A DNA stretch of 64,000 nt. It comes from Plasmodiophora brassicae (Eukaryota > Endomyxa: Phytomyxea > Phytomyxea > Plasmodiophorida). Position 1 is the stretch's first letter, and every line of letters starts with the position of its first letter. The notes beneath the pieces were generated by a model that did not search any database, was not told the DNA's origin, and was given only the letters and a program-made list of their open reading frames with translations. The stretch lies in NCBI GenBank assembly GCA_036867785.1, contig CP145413.1:1178001-1242000 (forward strand), given 5' to 3'. Positions 31,037 through 42,260 of this stretch are shown here, piece by piece. A program made the translations under genes and the position numbers.

Positions 31037-31845
31037 GGACCCCTACTTAAACATAGTGCGACCTGTTGGCGTACCTTCGGGATACCTCAATGTGGTTCCA
31101 GGATGTTGTGCACAAACGCCTGCACGTCCATTATCATTCGAGGTCGGTTCACGCATGGCAGCTAGCAGCTGGTCCGCAACGCCTTTCGAGCAACGACCGA
31201 ATTGACTATTTGCTAACGGCGCTCTGACGCCGGTTACCAATAGTTCTGGCGTCAAGGCTCCGGTTATGCTAACTGGACGCTCTGCAGCCGGGTCCTCAGG
31301 CAATGCATGAGGACATACACATCGCCGATGCGCGCGGCTCCATACCTGATTCCACTCCAGATGGGCACGCTGGCCCACCCGCCAGGCATTGCCGGAGGAC
31401 TGTGCCCCAGAGAGCGTTTCCGGTTTTACATGGCGGTGGAAGCCTTGATGATGGAACGCGATCATGCTCGGATAGTTCTTGATCAACAGTTTTCGCTGAT
31501 CCTGCCTGACGGGCCTGACGATGATGCCAGGGTGTGTGGGTGGGCATACATGCGATGACCCGCTGACTGGAACGCTCCACGGCAAACACGGACACGGACT
31601 CAGGGAAGTGTTGCTCACTCGGCTCTGACGACACGGCACCGCATTTCCATTTCGAACGCATTGGACGCGCTTGCCCGGGCTGCCGAGCATGTAGCCTTAT
31701 AACCGGTAGTGGTCTCTAGGAAAACGTAACCTGGTTTCAGAATTATGACATGTTGCCAGACGTACATAGGCAGCGCGTGTTGGCCTGTCTGTCAGTCTGC
31801 GGACTCCGTGGCGGACACGGTAACTCCGTGGCGGACATGGTAACC
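31037..31845. other. Divergent intergenic region between TIG-protein and NOL9 genes
   Basis: About 800 bp. ORFs exist on both strands (31043-31690 minus; 31307-31558 plus, MRTYTSPMRAAPYLIP...), but neither has a recognisable domain or matching exon partner. A direct repeat of about 22 bp (core ACTCCGTGGCGGACAYGGTA) lies at about 31803-31844, directly before the NOL9 start. Confidence 0.4.
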
Positions 31846-33671
31846 ATGACTGTACCTGGCACGAGCGAGGTCTCTCTGCAAGCGACCAAGGTTGGCCAGT
31901 TATCCCGCCGTCGGCAATGCACCTGATGCGATATTTGACATTACGTCTGTGCAGGCGGTCGTGGTTGCTGGCGTTGTGGACTGCGAACTGCTTGATGGGT
32001 GCTGCAGCGTCTTTGGTTACGATTTCAGGCAGGGCGTCATCAGAATTACGTCCGAGCCTCATGCCCGAGTGGCTGTCACTGCCATTACTGATTCCAGACT
32101 CGTGTTCCGACCGGTCGACGGCACGACCTTCTCGGTGGTACGAAACTGCATTGGGTTGCGACGGGGTCTACGCTGACCATTAGGATAGATTCCAGAAGAG
32201 GAAGAAGGCGTGGAAGGCGAAATGCTTCAGTGCCCAGATGCCTGGTTCCAGATATGTGACCGTATCGTCTCAGGTTGCCATAGATGGCGCTCCAACCAGT
32301 CCGCACGTTTCTCACTTTGCTTAGGTGTTCCCGAGGGCGGCGATGACGGCCTGCGTATTCTGATCCAGGGCCCTGGCTCCTCAGGAAAGTCCACACTTTC
32401 CAGATTCGTCACGAACCGATTTTTGAGCCGGTATTCCGAGCATACCTGTTTTCCAGATGTGGTCTTACTGGGGCCCGTGATTGCCTAGTGTCCCTCAAGT
32501 TGCCTACTTGGACTGCGATGTGGGACAGTCAGAATTCACGCCCTGTGGGAATGTCTCCGTTATTGTTGTTCGCAAGCCTGTGTTTGGGCCCCCGTACTCG
32601 CATCAACTCGCCCCTCAATTGTTAGTTGTCCAGTGTCCGCACATCGATGGTTGCTGACGAGTGTGTGTGTGTGTGTCTGTCAGTTCTGTTCACATTGGAG
32701 ACGTCACACCTATTTCGAACGTGCGGTACTACATTGATGCCATTCGCAAACTGCTGGATACGTTCGATGGCTCCTGCCCGCTTGTGGTGAACACGATGGG
32801 CTGGGTGGACGGCCTTGGTGCCGATCTGCTAGCCGCCGTCACCGGCCTGTGCCGGCCCCAACACATCATCCAGATCAGCCCATCGACCGACAGTGCACCA
32901 CCGCGGCTTCCTTCGTACCGGCCGTTCGAGTTCCATCATGTAGCCGCGTTGTACCTCGGCCTTGTACAGGGCAGCTTACAGTATCCCATGACAGGTATCC
33001 AGCCAGACAAGAGGCAAGCGTCCCCAGGCGGCTCCGAGCCCCAGGGAGTACCGGTCCATGGGTCTTGCGGCGTACTTTCTTCCAGATCGCTCTCCTTTCG
33101 CTGGTCTGAACAACGTCGCATCTTCCATCACATCATTGTCTGTGTAACCTGGCCCGATTAACGAGCATTATATGAACGAGTGTATAGGCCTGCGTATCGC
33201 ATCAAGTTTGACGACATCCGGGTTCGAGACTTGAGTGGGGAAGCGTTGCACACGTCGGAAAAGGCCCTGTACTGGCTGAATGGGAGCCTGGTCGCCCTCG
33301 CCGTGGAAGTTGACGAACAGGACCCGTTTCCGAACTGCCTTGGGCTAGGCATCGTTCGTGCTGTTGACCTCAACGACCAGTGCCTTTACGCTACGACGCC
33401 TCTTTCGCTGGACCAACTCGAGGCGGTCACCTGCATCATCCGGGGCAGCATTGGCATTCCCGCCGACATCGCGTTGCAGGTGACGGTGCTGTGTGTGTGT
33501 TCGTCACGGTGGCAGTCCCGACTCACCCAACGCGAATAGGCGGACGCGAGCTCGCTGTTCCACCAACCGTACAAGCGGGCGCATCCGGCTTCCAACGCGC
33601 TGGGCTCGTTCGAGATGAAAACGAGGCATAATGTGCAGAGGCATCGAGGCGCGGACGCTGACGGAGCGTGA
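31846..33671 (+). CDS. NOL9: Polynucleotide 5'-hydroxyl kinase, GRC3/NOL9
   Basis: Nucleolar RNA kinase that acts with LAS1 in ITS2 processing during 60S maturation. ATG 31846 starts a short exon (MTVPGTSEVSLQATK) that joins VVVAGVVDCELLDGCCSVFG, the N-terminal beta domain. Walker A is in GPGSSGKSTLSRFV (about 32370). Exon 3 has LDCDVGQSEFTPCGNVSV, later exons VVNTMGWVDGLGADLL, CLGLGIVRAVDLNDQCLY and IRGSIGIPADIAL, and the last exon ends EMKTRHNVQRHRG at 33671. About six introns; two contain TG runs close to the acceptor. Some internal joins, especially near 32460-32520, have two possible solutions. Together with AFG2 it makes two 60S-biogenesis genes in the window. Confidence 0.88.
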
Positions 33672-33789
33672 CGGTGAAGGCCTACAGTAATATAAGGCGT
33701 GCACATTCGACGGGCCCGACCATGCCGGTGCTGTGTCTTCACTGAGCAGCACTTGCTGCATCAATCGTATTGGAACTAAGCCTGCAAAT

Positions 33790-34973
33790 CTTGCAAGTCG
33801 TGACCTCTGATCTGTTGCCGATGCTTTGGCCGTCCTGATTTCATCCTTAGCGACCGTTGCTGACGGTTCGCTAACGTTCCCATGGGCGCCACCGGGACAC
33901 CCTCTGGCGGGTTTGACCCTCTACGCAACGCCGATAACGAACTTGATTGGGCCGTAACCCTGCGATGTGTCTAGCAGGAAGACGGACCCTGTATTACTGT
34001 TCAGCAGCGATCCATTCGAATCCTGCCCAGCGCCGTCTTGATAGGGTCGGGCGTGATGGCCACCGCCTTCTTTGTGTTCCACATGCGCCTCATCAACGAT
34101 CACTACGCGGCCGATGTGCCGGCGGGGAGGCGCTCCTGTGCACCATGGGTCAACCTCGTCCTGCATTCGTGGGGACTTCCACACGCTGTGCTCGCTATCG
34201 AGATGACCACTGCCACACTGTCCGGTATCATACTGGCCATCGGCGGGTACTACAGCACGCCGAACCTGTCGTACCCTGTTGTGCAATACTTCGTCACCCT
34301 CCTCGGAGGCTTCAGCCTGGCATCGTCCATCCTATCCGCCTCGGACTGGAACCCTCAGCTGGCCGGCTTGTTGTCCTCGGAATCGTTGCTCACTCGGGTC
34401 TTGCGAGGCGACCTCCCAGTCGCATTCGTCCCGCTGGCCACCGTTCCCGTTGTCCTCGACACAGCGATCAGTGCCTCCTGGGCGACGTACTACTACTCGA
34501 GCGTGATGACGACCATTGCAGCATTGACCATGTTCCTGCTTCAGTTGACAGTGGGCCTGCACGTTCTGGTTTACGTGATCCGATATCACCGGGTCGTCGT
34601 CGGCCTGCAATCGAAGACGAACCGTGCCACGAGGCAGTCGCCAGGAATGGGCCCGTTGCTTGCCCGACTGAGTCGCTGCGCCCTGGGCATGTCCCTGTCC
34701 ATGATCCTGTTTTCCATTGGTACCGCGATGACCGCGTCGTCGTCTGTGTTCCTGACAGCCCGATGGTCTGGACCACCTGCTTCTTGCTGACCTACAACGG
34801 CCGTGCACTGGATACTGCCTTCCCAGTCGCCATGTTCAAGCCCAGACAGATACGTCCGTTACAGGGCCGACGTCAGTCGCTTGAGCCATGTGACGCCAAA
34901 GACCAACCCCAAGGGTTCCACAATTGGTGCTTCGTAGCCAGCGAGGCCCGGAATCCCATTTGCACGAAATAAA
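33790..34973 (+). pseudogene. PA-7TM family copy 2, internally deleted and frameshifted
   Basis: Nearly identical to the gene at 43647-45190 but broken in at least three ways. The start region lacks a usable ATG frame. An in-frame TAA at about 33957 replaces a Gln codon (GGGCCGTAACCC versus GGGCCCCAACCC). About 400 bp covering the second half of the PA-like domain, the intron and the start of TM1 are deleted, with a clean junction at GATCC|ATTCG near 34015. One base is missing near 34755, which shifts the last TM segment. The 3' flank with AATAAA is still present at 34968-34973. Most TM coding sequence (34038-34750) remains open, so decay is recent. Confidence 0.85.
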
Positions 34974-36185
34974 ATGGCTCGTTCGTCTTCACTGACTTCC
35001 TACCGAGCCTCTGTCGCCCTGTAGTGCGTGCCAGTGTTGACATGGCACAGGTCAGCGTGGTGAACACCAACACCGACCGGTACCGAGTCAAATAATCTTC
35101 TGAACGCGACGATCGCAGCGTCCACAAGGCTTCATTTGGTGTCCTGGCGACTGCTACCGCACAGCACCTGAACGAATGTGCGGTTGGACAGTGGAACCAG
35201 TTCACGGCGTACAAAACACTTGTTCCTACTTCAAGAGCGGAGGTCGCACTGCTGTCCATTAGGATCGCACCCCGTTCGGCGAATGAAGCTGGATAGAGGG
35301 GCTCTATTACACGAGTTCACCCGCAAGCACGAGGATCACATGTGGACCGAATACGGCAACAGGTCGTCCACCCTTGAAGGCAAATCGGTTCCACCGGTCG
35401 TACTCCTAGACCACAAAGATGATCCTCGGTGCCCGTTACCATGTATTTGTCGGCGGAAAGTAATACTCTCTAGGGCTAGCGCTATATCCAGGTGACAGCG
35501 ACGTCCATAGCGACGCCAGAGCGAACGAAACGACGCCGGAAGCGACGCTGACATGGGCAGTGACCCGTATCGCGGGCGCGCTTCCGCGAGGTCGCCAGAC
35601 GGCTGAGCCTTCCTCAACAACCTGGTGGACACGGTTGACCATGTGACATTCGAGAGTCTTCGCGTTCTCTATCACCTCATCGAAGTTGCTCGATATCGGA
35701 TCTGTGACGTACGACGGCCTCCATCTGGGTGATGTGGCACCGCATTACCAGTGCAGACAAACCGGATCGGCGCTTTCACTAGTTTGGCGGACGTCAGGTT
35801 GAGAGAGTGGACTGGTTGAAATCAGCACGTCTCGCCTGGGATTCGTTCGCAGACAACGACACATGCTGGCGCCTATGCCGTCCTGTTTCTCGCGAACGGG
35901 TTCATAGTGGGGCTGACCACGAACATCATCCCATCCCCGATGGGCGGCTGATCTTCATCGAAACAACGGGTACGCGGAGGCTCTGCCGAACGGCTTGGCA
36001 ATGGGATTCGGCCAGTGCTCCCGACCTTGCAGGCAAGTGTCCCTAATACAATCTATAATTAGCAGAGCTATATTAGGGCCTACTACAACCTGCGGCCCGT
36101 AGGATGCGCCGAGCGCAACTCCGAGGGCCGTGCAGGTGCAGGCCGGCGGGCGACGGCCCGACAACAGTCAAAGTCATTGAGTGAA

Positions 36186-37382
36186 ATGGTCGTCGAGACG
36201 CACATCAGGGGCATCATCGCGCTCGTATTGCTGGCGGTCAGCGCCGTGGCGACGCTGGGGCCGCCGCTGTATCCATGGGAGACTCATCCTGGCGAATTCG
36301 TCCGAGTCGACCTGTCTTGGGTGACGGACCCGGCGACGCTGAAGGATGAAGATCTGGAATCGGCCGCCGCCAACCTGGTGTCCGCCGCTCTCGCTACGTC
36401 CCCTAATGGCAAAGAGTGTTTCCAGAGGCTGCTCGCGTACTGCGCCCCGCACAACGTCGGCAAATTCGAACACATTCGCATTCCAGACAGCGTCATCTCC
36501 CGGGTTGAGATAAGCGCCCTCCGATGGCTCTTACGCTCCCTCCCCCAACAGTATCTGCGCCATGGCATGCAGATATTGCAATCCGCTTACGAGCGCAACA
36601 ACATCTCTCTGATCCGGCTCCTCTCAACGTTCGGGGTGAAATGTTCGCTAAGCGCGGGCGACACGTATGCATACCTGGTAACCATGACGGCGATCGATAT
36701 GCTCGATCTCTCTGCCGCAGCAGGGCTTCGACCGCCCAGCAGCGACGATGACCCGTTGTGGCATGTGGAGCTGTACCAGCGCAGCCACGATAACGGCAGC
36801 GTCCGCAAGATCGACGTGAGCGGCCTACGAAACATCGGCGCCTGGTCGACTGAAGTCGACTTTGTGGCGTACGGGCAGATCTTACGTTTGCTTATCGTGC
36901 TTGTCGAGCACGGCTTCCAGCTGGTGACGAGGATGACCGCGTATGACCAGGTGATCGCGGAGCATCCGCTGGAGCAGGACATCGCCAAGGCGATCGACCT
37001 AGATCCCGCTTGGCAACTGAAACTGTTGGATCTTCTCGCATGCAGTGGCGCCCGGATGACCAACGTTCTGGAAGAGCTCATCATGTCTCGAGCGGGACGA
37101 ATCGATTCCGCTCTGAATCTGATGCAGACGCATCACATGCGGCCATCGTTCGACCCAACCTATATCGAGCGGCTGATTAACATGGGCGGCTCCGATCGCA
37201 TCCGTCGAGCCAAGCTGGTTCTGCGATATGGCGGGTACACGGCAACAACGCTCCCGAACGGCATGACACCGCGACAGATGGCAATGAAGCTCGGCGACGT
37301 CGATCTGGCAAATGTATTCGACGAGTACGATGAGTATGCAGCGTTCGCAGCCATGTACGACACGTGGATCGATTACCATTAG
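36186..37382 (+). CDS. Secreted ankyrin-like protein, paralogue A (398 aa)
   Basis: Single exon. ATG 36186 begins with a signal peptide (MVVETHIRGIIALVLLAVSA), then a helical protein of about 370 aa with no TM segment. Several stretches resemble worn ankyrin repeats; the clearest is the last one (LPNGMTPRQMAMKLGDVDLA), which has the TP..A...G..D signature. Earlier helices (NNISLIRLLSTFGVKCS, AWQLKLLDLLACSGARM) fit the same pattern weakly. It is about 80-90% identical by eye to paralogue B in the right arm, and both frames are intact, which suggests selection or very recent copying. Secreted ankyrin proteins are effector candidates in plasmodiophorids and other intracellular parasites, but nothing here proves export to a host. 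Confidence 0.7.
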   Translation: MVVETHIRGIIALVLLAVSAVATLGPPLYPWETHPGEFVRVDLSWVTDPATLKDEDLESAAANLVSAALATSPNGKECFQRLLAYCAPHNVGKFEHIRIPDSVISRVEISALRWLLRSLPQQYLRHGMQILQSAYERNNISLIRLLSTFGVKCSLSAGDTYAYLVTMTAIDMLDLSAAAGLRPPSSDDDPLWHVELYQRSHDNGSVRKIDVSGLRNIGAWSTEVDFVAYGQILRLLIVLVEHGFQLVTRMTAYDQVIAEHPLEQDIAKAIDLDPAWQLKLLDLLACSGARMTNVLEELIMSRAGRIDSALNLMQTHHMRPSFDPTYIERLINMGGSDRIRRAKLVLRYGGYTATTLPNGMTPRQMAMKLGDVDLANVFDEYDEYAAFAAMYDTWIDYH

Positions 37383-37539
37383 CCGCGTTCGTGATGCCTT
37401 ACCGACGCACGTGGCATATGACACTAACGAGGGAGTCGTAATCAATAAAACCGAGGAAGGATCGTTCGGAGACGGGAGAAGCAGCCCAATAGTTACAGTT
37501 GAGCACCCAGCGGCGCCTTCGACCCGCCTTGACGGAGGC

Positions 37540-38040
37540 CGAGGCCCAGATCAATACGGTTCCCGTCAAGAACCGTTACACCGTACCCTTGATCGACCAG
37601 ATCCTGGCGCAGCTGAACGTGACGCGCGCGTGTTCACCAACACTGATCTACGTGACGCGTACAACTAGATCCGCATTCACGAAGGTGATCAATGGAAACC
37701 CGCGTTCCGCACGCCTAACGGCCTCTACCTAGATCTTCGAGTACCCTGTGATGCCCTTCGGTCTCTCCACCGACCCGGCAGCCTTCCAGAGATTCAGGAA
37801 CGAGCTGTTCAAGGATTATTTGGATGTGTTCGTCGTCGTTCATCTCGACGATATTCTCGTGTTCTCTCGCAACGAACAGGATCATGAACGCTACGTGGTA
37901 ATCTTCCTCGACCGTCTCCGGCAGGCCAAGCTGAGCGCCAAGCTCGCGAAGTGTTCATGCGACGCCCGTGAAGTCGTTCCACTCGAGCATGATCATCGAG
38001 GAGAAGCGTGGGATCGGACCGCCCGCTCCCGCCGAGATAC
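37540..38040 (+). pseudogene. Ty3/gypsy reverse-transcriptase fragment (left copy)
   Basis: Degenerate pol fragment spread over all three frames: KNRYTVPLIDQILAQL, TDLRDAYN, MPFGLSTDPAAFQRF, the active-site region VHLDDILVFSRNEQDH (HLDD in place of the usual YxDD) and FLDRLRQAKLSAKLAKC. Stops at about 37667 and 37730 and frame changes rule out function. No LTR was seen at either end. Confidence 0.85.
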
Positions 38041-38043
38041 TTC

Positions 38044-38203
38044 ACGGGACACGCCAGGCATAGTCTCTGGACCATTATCGAACCCGGTTCACGTCCATCT
38101 CGATTGCGTCCACCCACAGCCACGCGCAGCGCTGGCAGCGAATGTCAATGTACACGTGGTGCATAGGTTAACGTAGAAGGGGCGACGATCGATAGGGCCT
38201 CTT
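38044..38203. repeat. Duplicated segment containing the 3' end of the Erv41-like gene
   Basis: About 160 bp nearly identical to 45298-45455. In the right-hand copy the last part encodes the C-terminal residues and stop of the Erv41-like protein (complement of 45422-45455). Here the same bases are an orphan fragment cut off from any Erv41 gene. Confidence 0.85.
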
Positions 38204-39482
38204 ACGTCCACGACCGAACACGACGCGTTGACCGACTGGCGTCGGTCCCCGCTCGCGCGAACTCCAGAAGCCCAAGTAGCCTGCTGCGGATGCACCATGC
38301 AGGGTCTGGAGGATCTAGAGCTTGCACGCGTCCCCGACAACGATTAGACCGTTGTCGCTGTAAAGCAGGCCATCGATCAGGCGGAAACGACGGCCCTTGT
38401 GGTGTGCCGACGAGTGCCGTCACCTTCTCGACGTAGAGATCGGTCGCTTGCTCTGTCCGAAAGCGTTTTCGCGTCCCCGTGTTGAATGGTGCGAATGGTG
38501 TGCCCAAGCGGGCCAGGGAGGAAGTGGTCCGGGGACAGCAGTCGGAAGGAGCGTTGGACTGTGTCGTCTTCGTCCCGGCACTCGGGTCGGTGGGATAGTG
38601 CGTCTACCTTACTTACCATGGAGGCATCCATGGCGGTGTTGGATGCGGAAGTCGAATCCACTTTGTGCTCAAGGGGGAGGGGGTAAAGTGGGCCAGTACT
38701 GGGCCGGGCAGACGTAAAGGCGGCTTGCAAGGAACGTAATGCATCATTGTTCCCGATCAATCCAGCGGAAGGCAACGTTGCGAGTCAGGCTGGTCAGCGG
38801 TAAAGCTTCCGGCAGAAGTTCGCGAACCCGAGGAAGGCGCGTACGCGTCCTTGGGCGGCTCCCATGCCAAGATGGTGTCCACGCGTGACTGGCCCAGGCG
38901 GAACCGATGAGCACTTCGCGGGCTTGGCGCTCAGCTTGGTCTGCCGGAGACGGTCGAGGAAGAGTTTCACGTGGCGTTCATGATCCTGTTCGTTGCGAGA
39001 GAACACGAGAATATCGTCGAGATGAACGACGACGAACACATCCAAATAATCCTTGAACAGCTCGTTCATGAATCCCTGGACGACTGCCGGGTCGTTGGAG
39101 GGCAGCACAGGGTACTCGAAGATCTAGAGGTCGTTAGGCGTGCGGAACGCGGGTTTCCATTGATCACCTTCGTGAATGCGGATCTAGTTGTACGCGCCAC
39201 GTAGATCAATCTTGGTGAACACGCGCGCTCAGCTGCGCCAGGATCTGGTCGATCAGGGGTACGGCGTAACGGTTCTTGACAGTGGCCGGCGACGTCTGCC
39301 AGAATCTGCTCCGCTGCAGCCGGAGGCTCGGCGCGCTGCCCCAGTAGGGCTTCCGCCACCACCGCTGCAATGGAGCGCGTCAGCGTCGGCAGGCCGAGCG
39401 CTGCGCGCAGGCGCCGTACCGGACGTCCCCGGGGCTTCAGGGTTCTGAGATCCGTCTCCTGGCTCTTCCTGGTCTTGACCAT
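38204..39482 (-). pseudogene. Ty3/gypsy pol remnant: RT, RNase H end and integrase zinc-binding segment
   Basis: On the minus strand, in order: degenerate KNRYAVPLIDQ-type sequence near 39260, an RT core at 39108-38794 (FMNELFKDYLDVFVVVHLDD, ILVFSRNEQDHERHV), a segment VDALSHRPECRDEDD typical of the RNase H/integrase junction at about 38590, and DGLLYSDNGLIVVGD with a following LHGASAAGYLG block, the H2C2 zinc-binding region that precedes integrase. Frames change repeatedly. It sits at the centre of the inverted repeat and continues the RT fragment of the right arm. Confidence 0.8.
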
Positions 39483-42260
39483 GATGGCGGTCGGTCAACA
39501 ACAAGGTCGACGCCGGACAACATCGGGCAGATTCTGTTTGGGGCCGCTCGCGCTGTTCTCTGGTCGTAGAACTGTTCCTTCAACAGCTCCCCGGGTGACG
39601 CTCTTCAGCGTCCTGAATCGTCACCTGTTGATCTTGAGCATCTTTGTCTCGATGCTGGGTGGCGTAGCGACGATGCCGAAAGAACAGACAGTCGTCCCGA
39701 ATGCGGCGTCCATGACCGGCTCGCATGACGTATCCGGCAAGACATCGCGTCAGATTGGCCCGGCTGTGCAGAGGGGTGAACTATGTGAGCTGGGGCAGCT
39801 GGACCACGTTGATGTTCATATTCCCAGGCCCCGTCCAGGAAACCGACTCTCGTCTGCATTCGAAGGCGCCGCTGGGTGTTCAACTATAGTTATTGGGCTG
39901 CTTCTCCCGTCTCCGAACGATTCTTCCTCGGTTTTACTGATTACGACTCCCTCGTTAGTGTCATATGTCACGTCCGTCGACAAGGCACCGCGAACGCGGC
40001 TAACGGTGATCGATCACGTGTCGTGCACGGCTGCGAACTCTGCATGCCCATCGTACTCTTCGAATACATTCGCCAGCTCGACGTCGCCGAATTTCATTGC
40101 CATCTGACGCGGTGTCATGCCGTTCGGGAGCGTTGTTGCCGTGTACCCGCCATATCGCAGAACCAGCTTGGCTCGACGGATGCGATCGGGGCCGCCCATG
40201 TTGATCAGCCCCGCGATATAGGTTGGATCGAACGATGGCCGCATGTGGTGTGTCTGCATCAGATACAGAGCGGAATCGATTCGTTCCGCTCGAGACATGA
40301 TGAGCATTTCCAGCACGTTGGTCATCCGGGCGCCGCGGCGTGCGAGAAGATCCAACAGTTTCAGTTGCCAAGCGGGATCGAGATCGATCGCCTGGGCGAT
40401 GTCCTGCTCCAGCGGATGCTCCGCGATCACCTGGTCAAACGCGGTCATCGTCGTCACCAGCTGGAAGCCGTGCTCGACAAGCACGATAATCAAACGTAAG
40501 ATCTGCCCGTGCGCCACAAAGTCGACTTCAGTCGACAAGGCGCCGATGTCTCGTAGGCCGCTCACGTCGATCTTGCGGACGCTGCCTTTAACGTGGCTGC
40601 GCCGGTACAACTCCACATGCCATAACAGGTCATCGTCGCTCCTGGGCGGTCGAAGCCCTGCTGCGACATGGTGGCCGCCCTTATCCATCGGGGTCCAGGT
40701 TAGCAGGGAGGCATACGTGTCGCCCGCGCTTAGCGAACATTTCACCCCGAACGTTGATAGGAGCCGGATCAGATGGGTGTTGTTGCTCTCGTAAGCGGAT
40801 TGCAATATCTGCATTCCATGGCGCGGATACTGTTGGGGTAGGGAGAGTAAGAACCATTGGGAGGCGGGTAGCACAACCTGGGAGGTGACGCTGGGCGGAA
40901 TGCGAATGTGTTCGAATTTGCCGACGTTGTGCGGGGCGAAATACGCGCACAGCCTCTCGAAACACTCTTTGCCATTAGGTGACGAAGCGAAAGCGGTGGA
41001 CGCCAGGTTGGGGGCGGCCGATTGCAAAACTTCGTCCGTCAGCATCTCCGGGTCCGTCACCCATGACAGGTCGACTCGGACGCGTTCGCCAGGGTGAGTC
41101 TCCCATGGATACAGCGGCGGCCCCAGCGTCGCTGCGGCGCTGGCCGCCAGCAATACGAGCACGATGATGCCCCTGTTGCGCGCCTCGACGACCATTTCAC
41201 TGTCTCTGACTGGGAATATTGTCGGGCCGTCGGCCTGCACCTGCACGCCGCACGGCCCTCGGAGTTGCGCAGGGCGCATGCCGCGCATCCCACGCATCCT
41301 ACGGGCCGCAGGCTGCAGGCAGATTGACAGTACGTACTGTAGTGCTCTGCTAATAATTATAGATTGTATTAGGCGCTTGTCTCCAAGGTCGGGGGCACTG
41401 GCCGAATCCCATTGCCAAGTCGCTAAGCGACTGGCCGTTTGGCAGCGCCTCCTCGTACTCGCTGTCCGCCCATCGGGGGTGGGACGACGTTCGTGGTCAG
41501 CCCCACTGTGAACCCGTGCTCGAGAGACACGACGACAGAGCTTCCAGCATGTGTCGTTCTCTGCAAACGAATCCCAGGCGAGGCGTGCTGGTTTCAACCA
41601 GTCCACTTTCGCAACCTGGCGTTCGCCTAATTGGCGCAGTATCCATTGCCGATACGGTTGTCTTCGTCGCCCTCCGTCGGTGGATATATGTTCACCCAGG
41701 CGGGTTGGCACGCCTGTCGAGGCAACGGCATTCGTCGGCACTGGTGATGCGGCGCCAGAGCATCCAGATTGAGGCCGCCACAGACCCGATATCGAGTAAC
41801 TTCGTCGAGGTGATCTAGAACGCCAAGATTCTCGAACTTTCCGCCGACAAATACATGATAACGGGCACCGACGATCGTCATTGTGGTCTAGGAGCCCGAC
41901 CGGTGGAACCGATTTGCCTGCCAGGGTGGACGACCTGTTGCCGAATTCCGGTCCACACGCGAACCGCGTGCTTGCGGGTGAACTCGCGTAAAAGAGTCCC
42001 TCTATCCAGCTTCATTCGCCGAACGGGGTGCGATCCTAATGGACAGCAGTACGACTTCCGCTCTTGAAGTAATGAGAACAACTGTTTGGCACGCCGTGAA
42101 CTGGTTCCACTGTTCAACCGCACATTCGTTCACTGTGCGGTAGTGGATAGTCGCCAGGTCACCATATGAAGCCTTGTGGACGGTGCGATCGTCGCGTTCA
42201 GACGTTCAGAAGATTATTTGATTCGGTACCGGTGGGTGTTCGTACTGAGTCCCCACTGGT
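38794..42260. repeat. Right arm of the long inverted repeat
   Basis: Reverse complement of 35040-38040 with scattered substitutions and small indels. It carries the second ankyrin-like gene (minus strand), the ORF remnant at 41878-42123, and the gypsy RT. Similarity to the left arm fades near 42250. The two arms are separated by about 600-750 bp of gypsy integrase-like sequence and the duplicated Erv41 fragment. Confidence 0.8.
40014..41195 (-). CDS. Secreted ankyrin-like protein, paralogue B (393 aa)
   Basis: Single exon from ATG 41195 (the frame is open 540 bp further upstream, but that part equals the non-coding upstream sequence of paralogue A). Signal peptide MVVEARNRGIIVLVLLAASA; mature part closely follows paralogue A (ETHPGERVRVDLSWVTDPEM, HNVGKFEHIRIPPSV, LPNGMTPRQMAMKFGDVELA). 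Differences cluster in the middle (TWTPMDKGGHHVA versus TMTAIDMLDLSAA), and the C-terminus stops five residues earlier. No disabling change, so both copies may be expressed. Same functional limits as for paralogue A. Confidence 0.7.
   Translation of the reverse strand: MVVEARNRGIIVLVLLAASAAATLGPPLYPWETHPGERVRVDLSWVTDPEMLTDEVLQSAAPNLASTAFASSPNGKECFERLCAYFAPHNVGKFEHIRIPPSVTSQVVLPASQWFLLSLPQQYPRHGMQILQSAYESNNTHLIRLLSTFGVKCSLSAGDTYASLLTWTPMDKGGHHVAAGLRPPRSDDDLLWHVELYRRSHVKGSVRKIDVSGLRDIGALSTEVDFVAHGQILRLIIVLVEHGFQLVTTMTAFDQVIAEHPLEQDIAQAIDLDPAWQLKLLDLLARRGARMTNVLEMLIMSRAERIDSALYLMQTHHMRPSFDPTYIAGLINMGGPDRIRRAKLVLRYGGYTATTLPNGMTPRQMAMKFGDVELANVFEEYDGHAEFAAVHDT

Larger units (their letters stand above)
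35040..38040. repeat. Left arm of a long inverted repeat (ankyrin-like gene plus gypsy fragment)
   Basis: This roughly 3-kb unit reappears in reverse orientation at 38794-42260. Shared parts include an ORF remnant at 35178-35495 (matching 42123-41878), the region upstream of the ankyrin-like gene (35807-36180), the gene itself, and a Ty3/gypsy reverse-transcriptase fragment. Its left edge falls just after the 3' flank of the PA-7TM pseudogene, and its right edge just before a fragment that adjoins that flank in the intact copy at 45.29 kb, so it looks like an insertion. Confidence 0.8.

Noticed and set aside
31043-31690. Minus-strand ORF of 215 codons upstream of the TIG protein
   Set aside because: No recognisable domain, no signal or splice logic; contains mixed frames typical of shadows.
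36186-41195. Reading the inverted repeat as terminal inverted repeats of one DNA transposon
   Set aside because: The arms hold whole genes and gypsy remnants, and no transposase gene lies between them; a duplicated-inverted unit fits better.
41196-41741. N-terminal extension of ankyrin-like paralogue B
   Set aside because: The matching region upstream of paralogue A is not open, and the signal peptide starts at ATG 41195.
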